Origin: Eutrophocola sp965662685
GTDB lineage: Bacteria > Pseudomonadota > Gammaproteobacteria > Pseudomonadales > Pseudohongiellaceae
DNA length: 46,027 bases
NCBI GenBank assembly: GCA_965662685.1
Contig: CBFIIQ010000026.1
Location: 1-46,027, forward strand
Direction of reading: 5' to 3'
Both the position numbers and the translations under genes were made by a program. Below are positions 26,700 to 34,873 of the stretch, piece by piece. The stretch's first letter is position 1. Every line of letters begins with the position of its first letter. A model generated the notes under the pieces. It made no database searches. It had not been told where the DNA came from and saw only the letters and a list, made by a program, of their open reading frames with translations.

Positions 26700-27356
26700 G
26701 TGACTAAAACTGTACTCTTTGATCTTGATGGCACCCTGCTGGATACAGAAAGGGATTTCACGCAGATACTGAATGCCCAACTAAGTCATTATGGCGTGCC
26801 CAAGGTAAATCCTCTGCAGGTGCGCAATAGCGTCAGCAGCGGAGCACGCGCGCTGATTATGCTCGGCTTCGGGATAGATGAAAGCAGCGAGAAATTTCTC
26901 CCCCACCTTGAAGAATTGCTGGAGCGTTATGACGAACGCATTCCGCAAACAGAGTGTGTTCTTTTCCCGGGCATCGCCAAGCTTCTTAATGCGCTGGAAA
27001 AAGATTTAATACCATGGGGTATTGTTACCAACAAGCCCAGTCGTTTTACCTTGCCTCTGATAGAAAAATTTCCAGTATTACAATCCAGCAAGGTGGTGAT
27101 TTGTGCTGATCAGTTAAGCAATAGCAAGCCCGATCCTGAAGGAATACTGCGGGCCTGCTCGGAAATGAATTGCTCACCCGCCAACACCTTTTATGCAGGT
27201 GATCATCTAAAAGATATTCAGGCTTCTGAAAGTGCCGGCACGAAAAGCATGGCCGTGCGCTGGGGCTATATTCCGGTTGATTCACCCATCGATACCTGGA
27301 ATGCAGACTTCATCATTAATCATCCTGATGAAATTCTGGATCTGGCTCAACAATAA
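26700..27356 (+). CDS. mupP: HAD phosphatase, probable N-acetylmuramic acid 6-phosphate phosphatase
   Basis: This is a 218-residue HAD-superfamily phosphatase. Motif I is FDLDGTLLD (residues 7-15), motif II WGIVTNKPSRF near 102, the motif III lysine in SKPDPEG near 141, and motif IV YAGDHLKDI near 163. Gph-type enzymes hydrolyse 2-phosphoglycolate, but the gene between ubiG and yciK in Pseudomonas was shown to be MupP, which acts in the MurNAc/UDP-MurNAc recycling route. VSSGARALIMLGFG resembles that group. It starts with GTG and has no clear ribosome binding site. Function assignment rests on synteny and similarity. Confidence 0.85.
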   Translation: MTKTVLFDLDGTLLDTERDFTQILNAQLSHYGVPKVNPLQVRNSVSSGARALIMLGFGIDESSEKFLPHLEELLERYDERIPQTECVLFPGIAKLLNALEKDLIPWGIVTNKPSRFTLPLIEKFPVLQSSKVVICADQLSNSKPDPEGILRACSEMNCSPANTFYAGDHLKDIQASESAGTKSMAVRWGYIPVDSPIDTWNADFIINHPDEILDLAQQ

Positions 27357-27404
27357 CGTTTTCTATTTCCAAACCATTGGATCATCTAAGGGAGAAAAAT
27401 ACTG

Positions 27405-28148
27405 GTGTTTAAATATGAAGCTCCGGCAAACCTGTTGAAAGATAAAGTTATTCTCGTAACCGGTGCAGGATCAGGGCTTGGACGTGCTGCCTCTCTCGCT
27501 TACGCGCAAGCAGGAGCTACGGTGGTCTTGCTGGGAAGCAATACTGGTAAGCTGGAAACTGTCTACGACGAAATTGAAAATGCCGGTGGCGCTGAGCCGG
27601 CAATAACGCCAATGGACCTGGAGACCGCGGGCGAAGAAAACTACCAGGAATTAGTAGACGGAATAGCCAATGCCTTTGGCAAACTTGACGGACTTTTACA
27701 TAATGCCGGTTATATGGGTTCACTAATGCCTTTTCAGACCATGAGCATGACCCACTGGCAAAAAATCATGCAGATAAATCTGAACGCCGGTTTTTTTCTT
27801 ACCCGATTTTGCTTTCCCCTGTTACAGCAAGCAGAAAACGCCTCGGTAATTTTTACCAGCTCAAGCGCTGGTAGAAAAGCCCATGCTTACAGCAGCGCCT
27901 ACAGCGTAGCAAAACATGGCGTGGAAACCCTTACACAGATACTTTTCCTTGAACTGGAAAACACCTCAAAAATTCGCGTCAACAGCGTCGACCCCGGCCC
28001 TTGTGCTACAGCATTAAGACGCTCAGCTTTCCCCGCTGAAGATCCTGCCACGCTGCCGCAACCTGAAGACCTGATGGGGATATATCTTTACCTGATGGGA
28101 AAAGACAGTTTGAAGGAAAACGGCAAGCAGTTTTCTGCCCAGGACTGA
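27405..28148 (+). CDS. yciK: YciK-type short-chain dehydrogenase
   Basis: This 247-residue SDR enzyme has the nucleotide loop VTGAGSGLGRAA near 19-30, HNAGYMG near 98, and the catalytic Ser-Tyr-Lys set (SSSAG, then YSVAK near 165). The C-terminal PQPEDLMGIYLYLMG is typical of YciK. The physiological substrate of YciK is not established. GTG at 27405 lies ten bases after GGAG and is the best start. It closes the mtaD-ubiG-mupP-yciK run. Confidence 0.92.
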   Translation: MFKYEAPANLLKDKVILVTGAGSGLGRAASLAYAQAGATVVLLGSNTGKLETVYDEIENAGGAEPAITPMDLETAGEENYQELVDGIANAFGKLDGLLHNAGYMGSLMPFQTMSMTHWQKIMQINLNAGFFLTRFCFPLLQQAENASVIFTSSSAGRKAHAYSSAYSVAKHGVETLTQILFLELENTSKIRVNSVDPGPCATALRRSAFPAEDPATLPQPEDLMGIYLYLMGKDSLKENGKQFSAQD

Positions 28149-28150
28149 TG

Positions 28151-28202
28151 CAAGTTACAAGTTACAAGTTACAAGTTACAAGTTACAAGTTACAAGTTAC
28201 AA
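28151..28202. repeat. Heptamer tandem repeat, CAAGTTA x 7
   Basis: Directly after the yciK stop, CAAGTTA is repeated seven times without error (28151-28199), followed by CAA. It is the clearest of several 7-bp periodic tracts in this window. Perfect copies suggest recent expansion. Confidence 0.97.
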
Positions 28203-28224
28203 AAAAAGCGACCTGATTGGTCGC
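28201..28224 (-). terminator. Rho-independent terminator after rluB
   Basis: The stem GCGACC (28208-28213) and GGTCGC (28219-28224), loop TGATT, is preceded by seven A on the plus strand. Read on the minus strand, this is a hairpin followed by seven T, suited to end the trpS-scpA-scpB-rluB transcript about 155 bases past rluB. Confidence 0.85.
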
Positions 28225-28227
28225 CTT

Positions 28228-28262
28228 GTCGGATGCGTCCCTGCGGTCCTTATCCGACCTAC
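28228..28262 (-). repeat. REP-like palindrome with GTAG foot
   Basis: GTCGGAT (28228-28234) and ATCCGAC (28252-28258) form a 7-bp stem with an imperfectly paired middle, followed by CTAC (28259-28262). On the minus strand it therefore starts with GTAG, the tetranucleotide recognised by RAYT transposases. The layout closely resembles E. coli REP (GGATGCG...CTTATCC...CTAC). No RAYT gene is in the window. Confidence 0.75.
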
Positions 28263-28290
28263 AGAAAACCATTGAAGCCTGAGAAAGGGG

Positions 28291-28311
28291 TTGCTTGTCT
28301 CTTGCCTCTTG
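28291..28311 (-). repeat. CAAGNNN heptads on the minus strand
   Basis: TTGCTTG, TCTCTTG and CCTCTTG follow each other in exact 7-base phase; on the minus strand they read CAAGAGG, CAAGAGA and CAAGCAA. They face the CAAGTTA array across the terminator and REP element. Confidence 0.7.
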
Positions 28312-28357
28312 TCTCTTTTTTATATTCCCCAACCGCCTCCCTGCACCGCCCAGCTTT

Positions 28358-28378
28358 ATCCTTCATCCTTGATCCTTT
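28358..28378 (-). repeat. ATCCTTN heptads next to the rluB stop
   Basis: ATCCTTC, ATCCTTG and ATCCTTT are in 7-base phase. On the minus strand they read AAAGGAT, CAAGGAT and GAAGGAT, sharing the AAG core with the other heptads of this spacer. Confidence 0.65.
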
Positions 28379-28380
28379 CC

Positions 28381-29220
28381 CTACTTCCTGCCTGGTCTTG
28401 ATCCAGGCTTTTTACGTCCCGAAGCAGCTGATGATTTTTTGCCGGCAACCGCTTTACGCAACAAGGGTCCTTTGGTCGGCCGATAGTTTAATCCTGCTGT
28501 TCGATACAAATCCCTGATTTCCTTTCCACCTAACTCACAGAAACGACCAACGGTAATCTGACTGGGAATAAAAATATTACCATAGCGGACCCTTTTCAAA
28601 CGACTGACCTTAACGCCCTGGGATTCCCACAGGCGTCTCACTTCACGATTGCGCCCCTCCATGATGACAACATGGTACCAATGATTACTGCCCTCTCCGG
28701 CAAAATACTGAATATCTGTAAACCTGGCGAGACCATCTTCAAGCTGAACTCCCGCATGCATGGCCTCAATCATCTCCGGGGTAACTTCTCCAAGAACCCT
28801 GACAGCGTACTCACGCTCAATCTGGGCAGAGGGATGCATTAAAGCATTGGCCAGCTCACCATCCGTGGTAAATAACAATAATCCGCTGGTATTAATGTCC
28901 AGGCGCCCAACCACAACCCAGCGCGCATGGTGAAGTTCGGGAAGCTTGTCAAAGACGGTTTTACGCCCCTCCGGGTCATTGCGGGAGCAAATTTCACCAA
29001 GAGGCTTGTTATAAAGAAGGACTCGTTGCGGGACTTCAACTGCAGTGTTGGCTGCCAGTTTTTTTCCATCGACCAGAATTTTATCGCTTGCTGAAACCCG
29101 GTCACCGAGGGTGGCGATAATTCCATTGACCTTGACACGGCCTGCACTGATCCAGCCTTCCATTGTTCGACGTGAGCCGAACCCGGCACGAGCCAGCACT
29201 TTTTGAAGTTTTTCGTCCAC
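28381..29220 (-). CDS. rluB: 23S rRNA pseudouridine synthase RluB
   Basis: RluB makes pseudouridine 2605 of 23S rRNA (E. coli numbering). The 279 residues have an S4 RNA-binding domain (about 2-60), the catalytic motif VGRLDINTSGLLLFT with its Asp near 104, and MEGRNREVRRLWES near 190. A Lys/Ser/Gly-rich tail of about 30 residues ends the protein. It starts with GTG at 29220 and follows scpB by 34 bases, a pairing known from other gammaproteobacteria. Confidence 0.95.
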   Translation of the reverse strand: MDEKLQKVLARAGFGSRRTMEGWISAGRVKVNGIIATLGDRVSASDKILVDGKKLAANTAVEVPQRVLLYNKPLGEICSRNDPEGRKTVFDKLPELHHARWVVVGRLDINTSGLLLFTTDGELANALMHPSAQIEREYAVRVLGEVTPEMIEAMHAGVQLEDGLARFTDIQYFAGEGSNHWYHVVIMEGRNREVRRLWESQGVKVSRLKRVRYGNIFIPSQITVGRFCELGGKEIRDLYRTAGLNYRPTKGPLLRKAVAGKKSSAASGRKKPGSRPGRK

Positions 29221-29254
29221 TTTGATTTCTCACGAAATGTCCACACTGTCTTGA

Positions 29255-30388
29255 CTAGTCAGCAGGAAGGTTTTTATTGTCGACATCGGATTCGGAATTT
29301 TCGTCGTCAGTATCGTCGTTGGTTTCAGCGTCGGTTTCGTTGCCAGCTTCATAATTAATATGATTTTCGCTGCTATCATTGGCCACTGATTCAATGTCCT
29401 GAGCATCACTGCCGGTTTCCAGCTCTTCATTATCCTCTGAAGACTCTTCACTGCTCGCTGAAGACTCTTCACTGCTCGCTGAAGGCTCTTCACTACTCGC
29501 TGAAGACTCTTCACTACCCGCTGAAGGCTCTTCACTACCCGCTGATGGCTCTTCACTGCTCGCTGAAGGCTCTTCACTACCCGCTGACGGCTCTTCACTA
29601 CCCGCCGCTTCATATTCATCAGAGTCATCATCCCAGTCTTCGTCTTCTGGCTCTTCTTCCTGAATGCCAAGAATCTCTTCTATGGGACGGGTGCCGATAG
29701 CCGCGGCCATCTCTTCTTCTTCATCAGGCACGTCAAAAGTATCTTCATATTCTTCGACACCGGGAAATTCGAGAACCCGGCTTTCTGGCGCATTTTCTTC
29801 CAGCGATAATTCAGGGTCCAGTTCTTCCAGATCCCTGATTTCAGACAGTGGTGGTAATTCTTCAAGACTCTTGAGATTAAAGTAGTCCAGAAACTGTTTG
29901 GTGGTGGCATACATTGCCGGCCGTCCGGGAACATCACGGTGACCCACCACTCTCACCCATTCGCGCTCTATGAGGGTACGAATAATATTGGTACTGACCG
30001 CTACCCCTCGAATCTTTTCAATTTCACCACGCGTGATTGGCTGCCGGTAAGCGATGATGGAGATGGTTTCCAGCAAGGCTCTTGAATAGCGCTGCGGTCT
30101 TTCATCCCAAAGTTTGCCGACCCACTCACCAAACTCCTGCTTCACCTGAAAACGATAACCCGAGGCCACCTTTTTTAGTTCAAAGCCGCGATCTTCACAG
30201 TCCAGCTCAATCGCTTTGATAGCCGCCTGCAACTCTTCGGTTTCAGGACGCTCATGCTCCGGGAACACATCGGCAATTTTGCTAATAGGCAAAGGTTTTC
30301 CTGCCGCCAGCAGCAAGCCTTCAATAATTTTCTTGGTGACAGCATTAACTTCAGGTTTAACTTCCGGATTTTGAGATTCTTCACTCAT
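29255..30388 (-). CDS. scpB: Segregation and condensation protein B with long acidic tail
   Basis: ScpB is a winged-helix kite protein that joins Smc and ScpA in chromosome organisation. The conserved part covers about residues 15-190 (TKKIIEGLLLAAG, SRALLETISIIAYRQPITRGEIEKIRG). The remaining 185 or so residues are disordered and acidic, including eight copies of a heptapeptide such as GSEEPSA (263-318). Usual ScpB proteins are often near 200-300 residues, so 377 is long. Its ATG overlaps the scpA stop by 4 bases, so the two are translationally coupled. Confidence 0.93.
   Translation of the reverse strand: MSEESQNPEVKPEVNAVTKKIIEGLLLAAGKPLPISKIADVFPEHERPETEELQAAIKAIELDCEDRGFELKKVASGYRFQVKQEFGEWVGKLWDERPQRYSRALLETISIIAYRQPITRGEIEKIRGVAVSTNIIRTLIEREWVRVVGHRDVPGRPAMYATTKQFLDYFNLKSLEELPPLSEIRDLEELDPELSLEENAPESRVLEFPGVEEYEDTFDVPDEEEEMAAAIGTRPIEEILGIQEEEPEDEDWDDDSDEYEAAGSEEPSAGSEEPSASSEEPSAGSEEPSAGSEESSASSEEPSASSEESSASSEESSEDNEELETGSDAQDIESVANDSSENHINYEAGNETDAETNDDTDDENSESDVDNKNLPAD
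29435..29602 (-). repeat. 21-bp coding repeats in scpB
   Basis: Eight 21-base units encode (G/S)SEE(P/S)S(A/E) in the ScpB tail. Neighbouring units differ mainly in a few bases that switch Gly/Ser and Pro/Ser. This is a tract that could gain or lose copies by slippage without shifting the frame. Confidence 0.92.
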
Positions 30389-31446
30389 GATGTTCGTGCC
30401 TTAATATGTATGGGGGCAAAGGGTTCGCTTTGTGCAATTTCAATCAACGATTCCTTGATCAGCTCCATCACCGCCAGGAATGTCACCACAACACCCATGC
30501 GTCCTTCTTCTTTTCTTAGCAAGGTAAGCATGGGAACAAACTGATTGTCTGAAATACTTAACAGGATTTGCGACATTTTTTCTCGTGTCGACAGGTTGTC
30601 ACGCTGAACATGGTGATGTTCAAACATATCTGACCTGCGCAGGACTGTCGCGAATGCCTGCAGAATTTCTTTCAGATCCACATCCGGCTCAGGTATTTCA
30701 CGTTCCAGTACCGGGGCCTCAGCACTGCCCAGATGAATGTCTCGTTCAAGACGCGGGTACTCATCAAGAGCTTCAGCTGCTTCCCTGAAACGCTCATACT
30801 CCTGCAGGCGACGAATCAGCTGCGCCCTTGGATCCTCTTCTTCGTCGTCTTCATCCGATGTTCTTGGCAGCAGTATGCGCGATTTAATTTCGGCGAGCAT
30901 CGCTGCCATCACCAGGTACTCTGCGGCCAACTCGAATTGCGCAGCTTCCATGAGCTCTACATAGGCAATGTACTGGTCAGTGATGTCCGAAACATTAATG
31001 TTCAGGATATCAATATTTTGCCTTTTAATAAGATAAAGCAGTAAATCCAGCGGACCTTCAAATGCTTCCAGAAAAACTTCCAGTGCATCGGGGGGAATGT
31101 ACAGGTCCTTTGGAAGGTCGGTCATCGCCTTACCGGCTACAAAAGCAAAAGGCATTTCTTCCTGGGTAGAAAAGGTTTGCTTGCGGGCGGCGACCAGAAG
31201 CCCGATTTTTTCACCCACTTCTTCTAATTCAAATTCATTGGCCGCTACCGGGTTTTCATTCTCATTTTCGCTTGATGCCACTTCCATGGAGGCGGAGGCG
31301 ATGCCCTCATCCTGTTTCATAGATGCTGTAGTTTGATCTTGATGCCGGGCATCAACTTTGGTGTTCTCTCCATCACCAGCACTGTTGCTATCCTGACCGT
31401 TCTGACCACCCTGCCCATCCTGCACTGAATCGAATTCATTGCTCAT
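30385..31446 (-). CDS. scpA: Segregation and condensation protein A with extended N-terminus
   Basis: ScpA is the kleisin that bridges Smc heads and binds ScpB. The kleisin core begins near residue 98-114 (MPFAFVAGKAM, then DLYIPPDALEVFLEAFEGP) and continues to the C-terminal winged helix (GVVVTFLAVMELIKESLIEI). Residues 1-97 are Gln/Asp/Ser/Glu-rich and not seen in typical members. The full-length start at 31446 overlaps the trpS stop by 4 bases. An internal ATG at 31155 has AGGA close upstream and would give a standard-length protein, so two forms are possible. Confidence 0.9.
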   Translation of the reverse strand: MSNEFDSVQDGQGGQNGQDSNSAGDGENTKVDARHQDQTTASMKQDEGIASASMEVASSENENENPVAANEFELEEVGEKIGLLVAARKQTFSTQEEMPFAFVAGKAMTDLPKDLYIPPDALEVFLEAFEGPLDLLLYLIKRQNIDILNINVSDITDQYIAYVELMEAAQFELAAEYLVMAAMLAEIKSRILLPRTSDEDDEEEDPRAQLIRRLQEYERFREAAEALDEYPRLERDIHLGSAEAPVLEREIPEPDVDLKEILQAFATVLRRSDMFEHHHVQRDNLSTREKMSQILLSISDNQFVPMLTLLRKEEGRMGVVVTFLAVMELIKESLIEIAQSEPFAPIHIKARTS

Positions 31447-32657
31447 CGGTAATTCAGCCCCATGGCCTGGCGTACATCTGCCATAGTTTCTCTGGCTACT
31501 TCCCTGGCCTTTTCCGAACCGTCTGAAATCACAGACTTCACCATTCCCATATTCTCTTCAAGTTGCCTGGCTTTAAGTCGTATCGGCTCCACTTCATTAA
31601 CCACGGCATCAATAACCGGCTTTTTACATTCCAGACAACCGATACCTGCACTTCGGCAACCTTGCTGCACCCAATCCCGGGTTTGCTGGTCAGAATAAAT
31701 TTCATGGAATTCCCACACCGGACATTTATCGGGATTACCCGCGTCGGTAAGACGAACCCTGGCAGGATCCGTAGGCATGGTTTTTATCTTCTGACTAATG
31801 GCATCATTTTCTTCACGCAGGGAAATAATATTGTCATAGGATTTTGACATCTTGCGCCCGTCAAGCCCTGGCATTTTGGGCGCCCTGGTCAGAAGAGACT
31901 GCGGTTCCGCAAGAATCATTTTTCCACTCCCCTCCAGGTAACCAAATAACCTTTCCTGGTCGCCAAGCGAAATATTCTGCTGTTCTTTCAACAAGGCGCG
32001 TGCTCTTTCAAGCGCTTCCTGATCCCCGGTTTCAAGATAGGCCTTGCGCAGATTTCTGAAAAGAGTCGCAGATTTTTTGCCCATTTTCCTGATTGCCGCC
32101 AGCGCAATGTCTTCGAAATCAGGTTCACGCCCATACAGATGATTGAAGCGGCGCGCCACTTCTCGAGTCAGTTCCACATGGGCAACCTGATCAGCTCCTA
32201 CCGGAACATTACCGGCCTGGTACATTAAAATATCGGCGCTTTGCAGCAAGGGATAGCCCAGAAAGCCATAGGTACTGAGATCCTTGTCCTGGAGATTTTC
32301 CTGCATATCTTTATAACTGGGCACGCGCTCCAGCCAGCCAAGCGGTGTCATCATGGACAGCAGGAGATGCAATTCCGCATGCTCAGGAACCCGCGACTGA
32401 ATAAACAGTGTGGCTGCACTGGGATTTACCCCGGCAGCCATCCAGTCAATAGCCATGTCCCAGATATTGTTCTCAATTATCAGGGGATCATCGTAATGGG
32501 TGGTCAGCGCATGCCAGTCGGCAATGAAGAAAAAGCACTCATATTCATGCTGTAATGTGGTCCAGTTTTTGATCACACCATGCAGGTGACCCAGATGCAG
32601 TTGTCCAGTAGGACGCATTCCTGACAGCACTCTCAGCTGCGAATTAACTGAGCTCAA
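31443..32657 (-). CDS. trpS: Tryptophanyl-tRNA synthetase
   Basis: This class I enzyme charges tRNA-Trp. The 404 residues carry the HIGH-type motif GQLHLGHLHG (about 18-27), adenylate-site FFIADWHALTTHY near 43, GADQVAHVELTRE near 155, and DGRKMSKSYDN near 273. The length is in the longer subgroup with an insertion before KMSKS and a C-terminal block with paired cysteines (CLECKKP), as in Pseudomonas. It starts with TTG at 32657, six bases after GGGAG, a strong site. It overlaps scpA by 4 bases. Confidence 0.96.
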   Translation of the reverse strand: MSSVNSQLRVLSGMRPTGQLHLGHLHGVIKNWTTLQHEYECFFFIADWHALTTHYDDPLIIENNIWDMAIDWMAAGVNPSAATLFIQSRVPEHAELHLLLSMMTPLGWLERVPSYKDMQENLQDKDLSTYGFLGYPLLQSADILMYQAGNVPVGADQVAHVELTREVARRFNHLYGREPDFEDIALAAIRKMGKKSATLFRNLRKAYLETGDQEALERARALLKEQQNISLGDQERLFGYLEGSGKMILAEPQSLLTRAPKMPGLDGRKMSKSYDNIISLREENDAISQKIKTMPTDPARVRLTDAGNPDKCPVWEFHEIYSDQQTRDWVQQGCRSAGIGCLECKKPVIDAVVNEVEPIRLKARQLEENMGMVKSVISDGSEKAREVARETMADVRQAMGLNYR

Positions 32658-32780
32658 TTGTTACTCCCTGGCTCTTATTATTAGAGGACGATTATACCCG
32701 TATTTAGTCATATATTGGCAGGTTTGAAGCAAGATACCGCAATGAATTTTCAATCACATGGCCAGATTCCAAGTCTGCTG

Positions 32781-33401
32781 TTAACGAAAGGGATCAGGAT
32801 CGGCCTTACCTTCCCTGAGTAGCTGTGGCGCACCATCAACCAGGCTCACAACGGTGGTTGCCTCAAGCCCGCAAAACCCGGAATCGATGATCAGATCTAC
32901 CTGTTTGCCCATAACATCCCTGATCTCATCAATGTCACCCATGGGCATTGTCTCATCAGGCAAAATCAGCGTACTACTCAACAGCGGTTCATCCAGCTCC
33001 TTAAGCAAGGCTGAAACTACCGGATGATTCGGCACACGAATACCAATGGTTTTGCGCTTGGGATGCAGCATTAGTCTGGGAACTTCGGAGGTTGCCTGTA
33101 AAATAAAGGTATAGGCACCCGGCGTATAGCTCTTTAAAAGTCGGTAATCAGAATTGTTTACCCGCGCATAGGTTGCCAATTCAGAGAGATCCCGGCATAC
33201 CAAAGTAAAGTTATGCTTAACACTTAATTGCCGGATCCTGATAATGCGCTGCAATGAAGCCTTATCCTGGATGTGGCAACCCAACGCATAAGCCGAGTCG
33301 GTAGGATAAATAATGACTCCCCCGCGTTTCAGGATCTCCACCGCCTGCCGGATAAGGCGTAACTGCGGGCTGTCAGGATGAATTTCAAATATTTGAGTCA
33401 A
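32781..33401 (-). CDS. yciO: YciO/Sua5-family protein
   Basis: This 206-residue protein has the length of E. coli YciO and follows it closely (GGVIIYPTDSAYALGCHI near 27-44, HNFTLVCRDLSELATY near 63, GIRVPNHPVVSALL near 123). The fold binds nucleotides and double-stranded RNA in relatives such as TsaC, which makes threonylcarbamoyl-AMP. YciO itself is reported to be weak in that reaction, so its role is unclear. It lies upstream of trpS on the same strand. Confidence 0.93.
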   Translation of the reverse strand: MTQIFEIHPDSPQLRLIRQAVEILKRGGVIIYPTDSAYALGCHIQDKASLQRIIRIRQLSVKHNFTLVCRDLSELATYARVNNSDYRLLKSYTPGAYTFILQATSEVPRLMLHPKRKTIGIRVPNHPVVSALLKELDEPLLSSTLILPDETMPMGDIDEIRDVMGKQVDLIIDSGFCGLEATTVVSLVDGAPQLLREGKADPDPFR

Positions 33402-33554
33402 AGCCTAATTTCCTGGTCAATGTAACAAATGCCACTGAGCTAAAAAAACAGGCAAGACTATCATAGTGTCACCGGAATCAAGCAAATTTTTCCAATCAGG
33501 ATATAATGCATTTTTAACTCTGGCTCTGGGTTTGAGCAGGCAAAATTTTATAAT

Positions 33555-34199
33555 ATGAAACAATTGATAGACTACATCCCCCTGATTGCCTTCCTCATCG
33601 TTTACAAAATGGAGGAAAGGATAATTTCCCTTGGCAGTTTCGATTACACCCTTGGTGGAATTTTTAGTGCCACTGAAATTCTGGTTGCCGCATCGATTAT
33701 TGTCTATGGCTCAATATTTCTGGTTAATGGCAAATTAAGCCGATCCCATCTATTGCTGTTATCAGCAGTAGTATTGTTCTGCTCCTTTACCCTGATTTTT
33801 CGTGAAGAAGCCATCCTGAAATGGAAAGCCCCGGTGGTGAACTGGATCTTTGCCTGCGTATTCATCGGGAGTCAGTATTTCAACAAGCAAAACATGACGC
33901 AGATAATGCTGGGGCACGTTGTTGAACTACCTCCCGGCAAATGGAAAACCCTGAATTTTGCCTGGGCCGGTGTTTTCTTCTTTCTCGGCTGTACCAATCT
34001 TTTTGTCGCCTTCACCTTTCATGAATACTGGGTAGACTTCAAGGTATTTGGCAGCATGGCCATACTTTTATTATTTTCCATCGCGCAAATGGTATATCTG
34101 TGGCCATATATCGAAGAGCAGGAAAAACAAAAGCTGGAACTTGAAGATCAGCCAGGTTCGGAAAACGTAGCAGTGGATTCCAAAGAACTGCCTGAATAG
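33555..34199 (+). CDS. yciB: YciB / intracellular septation protein A family
   Basis: This is an inner-membrane protein of 214 residues with about five or six helices. Family landmarks are LIDYIPLIAFLIVYK at the N-terminus, LLSAVVLFCSFTLIFREEAILKWKAP in the middle, and FNKQNMTQIMLG. YciB affects cell envelope synthesis and septation in enteric bacteria. The last 30 residues are a charged cytoplasmic tail. It is transcribed away from yciO and converges with the cyclophilin gene. Confidence 0.94.
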   Translation: MKQLIDYIPLIAFLIVYKMEERIISLGSFDYTLGGIFSATEILVAASIIVYGSIFLVNGKLSRSHLLLLSAVVLFCSFTLIFREEAILKWKAPVVNWIFACVFIGSQYFNKQNMTQIMLGHVVELPPGKWKTLNFAWAGVFFFLGCTNLFVAFTFHEYWVDFKVFGSMAILLLFSIAQMVYLWPYIEEQEKQKLELEDQPGSENVAVDSKELPE

Positions 34200-34258
34200 T
34201 TTTCCGCAAAATTATGTCTGACTGCACGCCCGCCCCTGACTTTTAGCCAGGTCCCAGG

Positions 34259-34873
34259 CTAATCTGTCAGGGCTGGTTTCAAGTCAGGAAAATTCTCATC
34301 CAGTATTAGGTTCCACTGATAGACAAGGTCTGCGTTTCTCTCAAGAAAGGCCTTGGCATTACCTTCAATGGTTACTGAACTCATGGTATCGCCGATTCTC
34401 GTCTTCCTGATTAATTCCTTACCTGAATAAATCAGACCAAAAACCGTGTGCAAGCCATTCAAATGAGGCGTTGCCTGATGCGTGATAAAAAACTGACTGC
34501 CATTAGTCCCTGGCCCTGAATTTGCCATGGACATAATGCCCATCTGGTTATGACGCAAGCGAATTTCATCCTGAAATTCATAGCCCGGGCCTCCACTTCC
34601 ATTACCTGCCGGATCTCCGCCCTGAATCATAAATTCATCAACCACACGATGAAAGGTCAGTCCGTCATAGAAACCACGTGTCGCCAGATTAACAAAATTG
34701 CTCACTGCGATGGGAGCAACCTGACGATAGAGAAGAAATTCCATTGTTCCCCTGTTGGTTTCAATAACAGCATACAGTTCATTGGGATCCTTTCCGGCAA
34801 CTTCCTGAGCATCAACGGTATTCATGGAGAACATGATTATAAAAGTAAAAATAATGAACACTTTTTTGGACAT
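34259..34873 (-). CDS. ppiA: Exported cyclophilin-type peptidyl-prolyl isomerase
   Basis: This enzyme speeds cis-trans isomerisation at proline bonds. The 204 residues begin with a signal peptide (FIIFTFIIMFSMNTVDAQ, cut near 22), which places it in the periplasm, like PpiA. The cyclophilin fold shows LTFHRVVDEFMIQGGDP (catalytic Arg near 76), GSQFFITHQATPHLNG near 126, and HTVFGLIYSG. A C-terminal extension of about 25 residues is not typical. The name is assigned by location and fold. Confidence 0.9.
   Translation of the reverse strand: MSKKVFIIFTFIIMFSMNTVDAQEVAGKDPNELYAVIETNRGTMEFLLYRQVAPIAVSNFVNLATRGFYDGLTFHRVVDEFMIQGGDPAGNGSGGPGYEFQDEIRLRHNQMGIMSMANSGPGTNGSQFFITHQATPHLNGLHTVFGLIYSGKELIRKTRIGDTMSSVTIEGNAKAFLERNADLVYQWNLILDENFPDLKPALTD

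Noticed and set aside
29230..29670. 146-codon repetitive frame (RVVKSLQ-type) on the minus strand
   Set aside because: It is the out-of-frame reading of the 21-base repeats in scpB.
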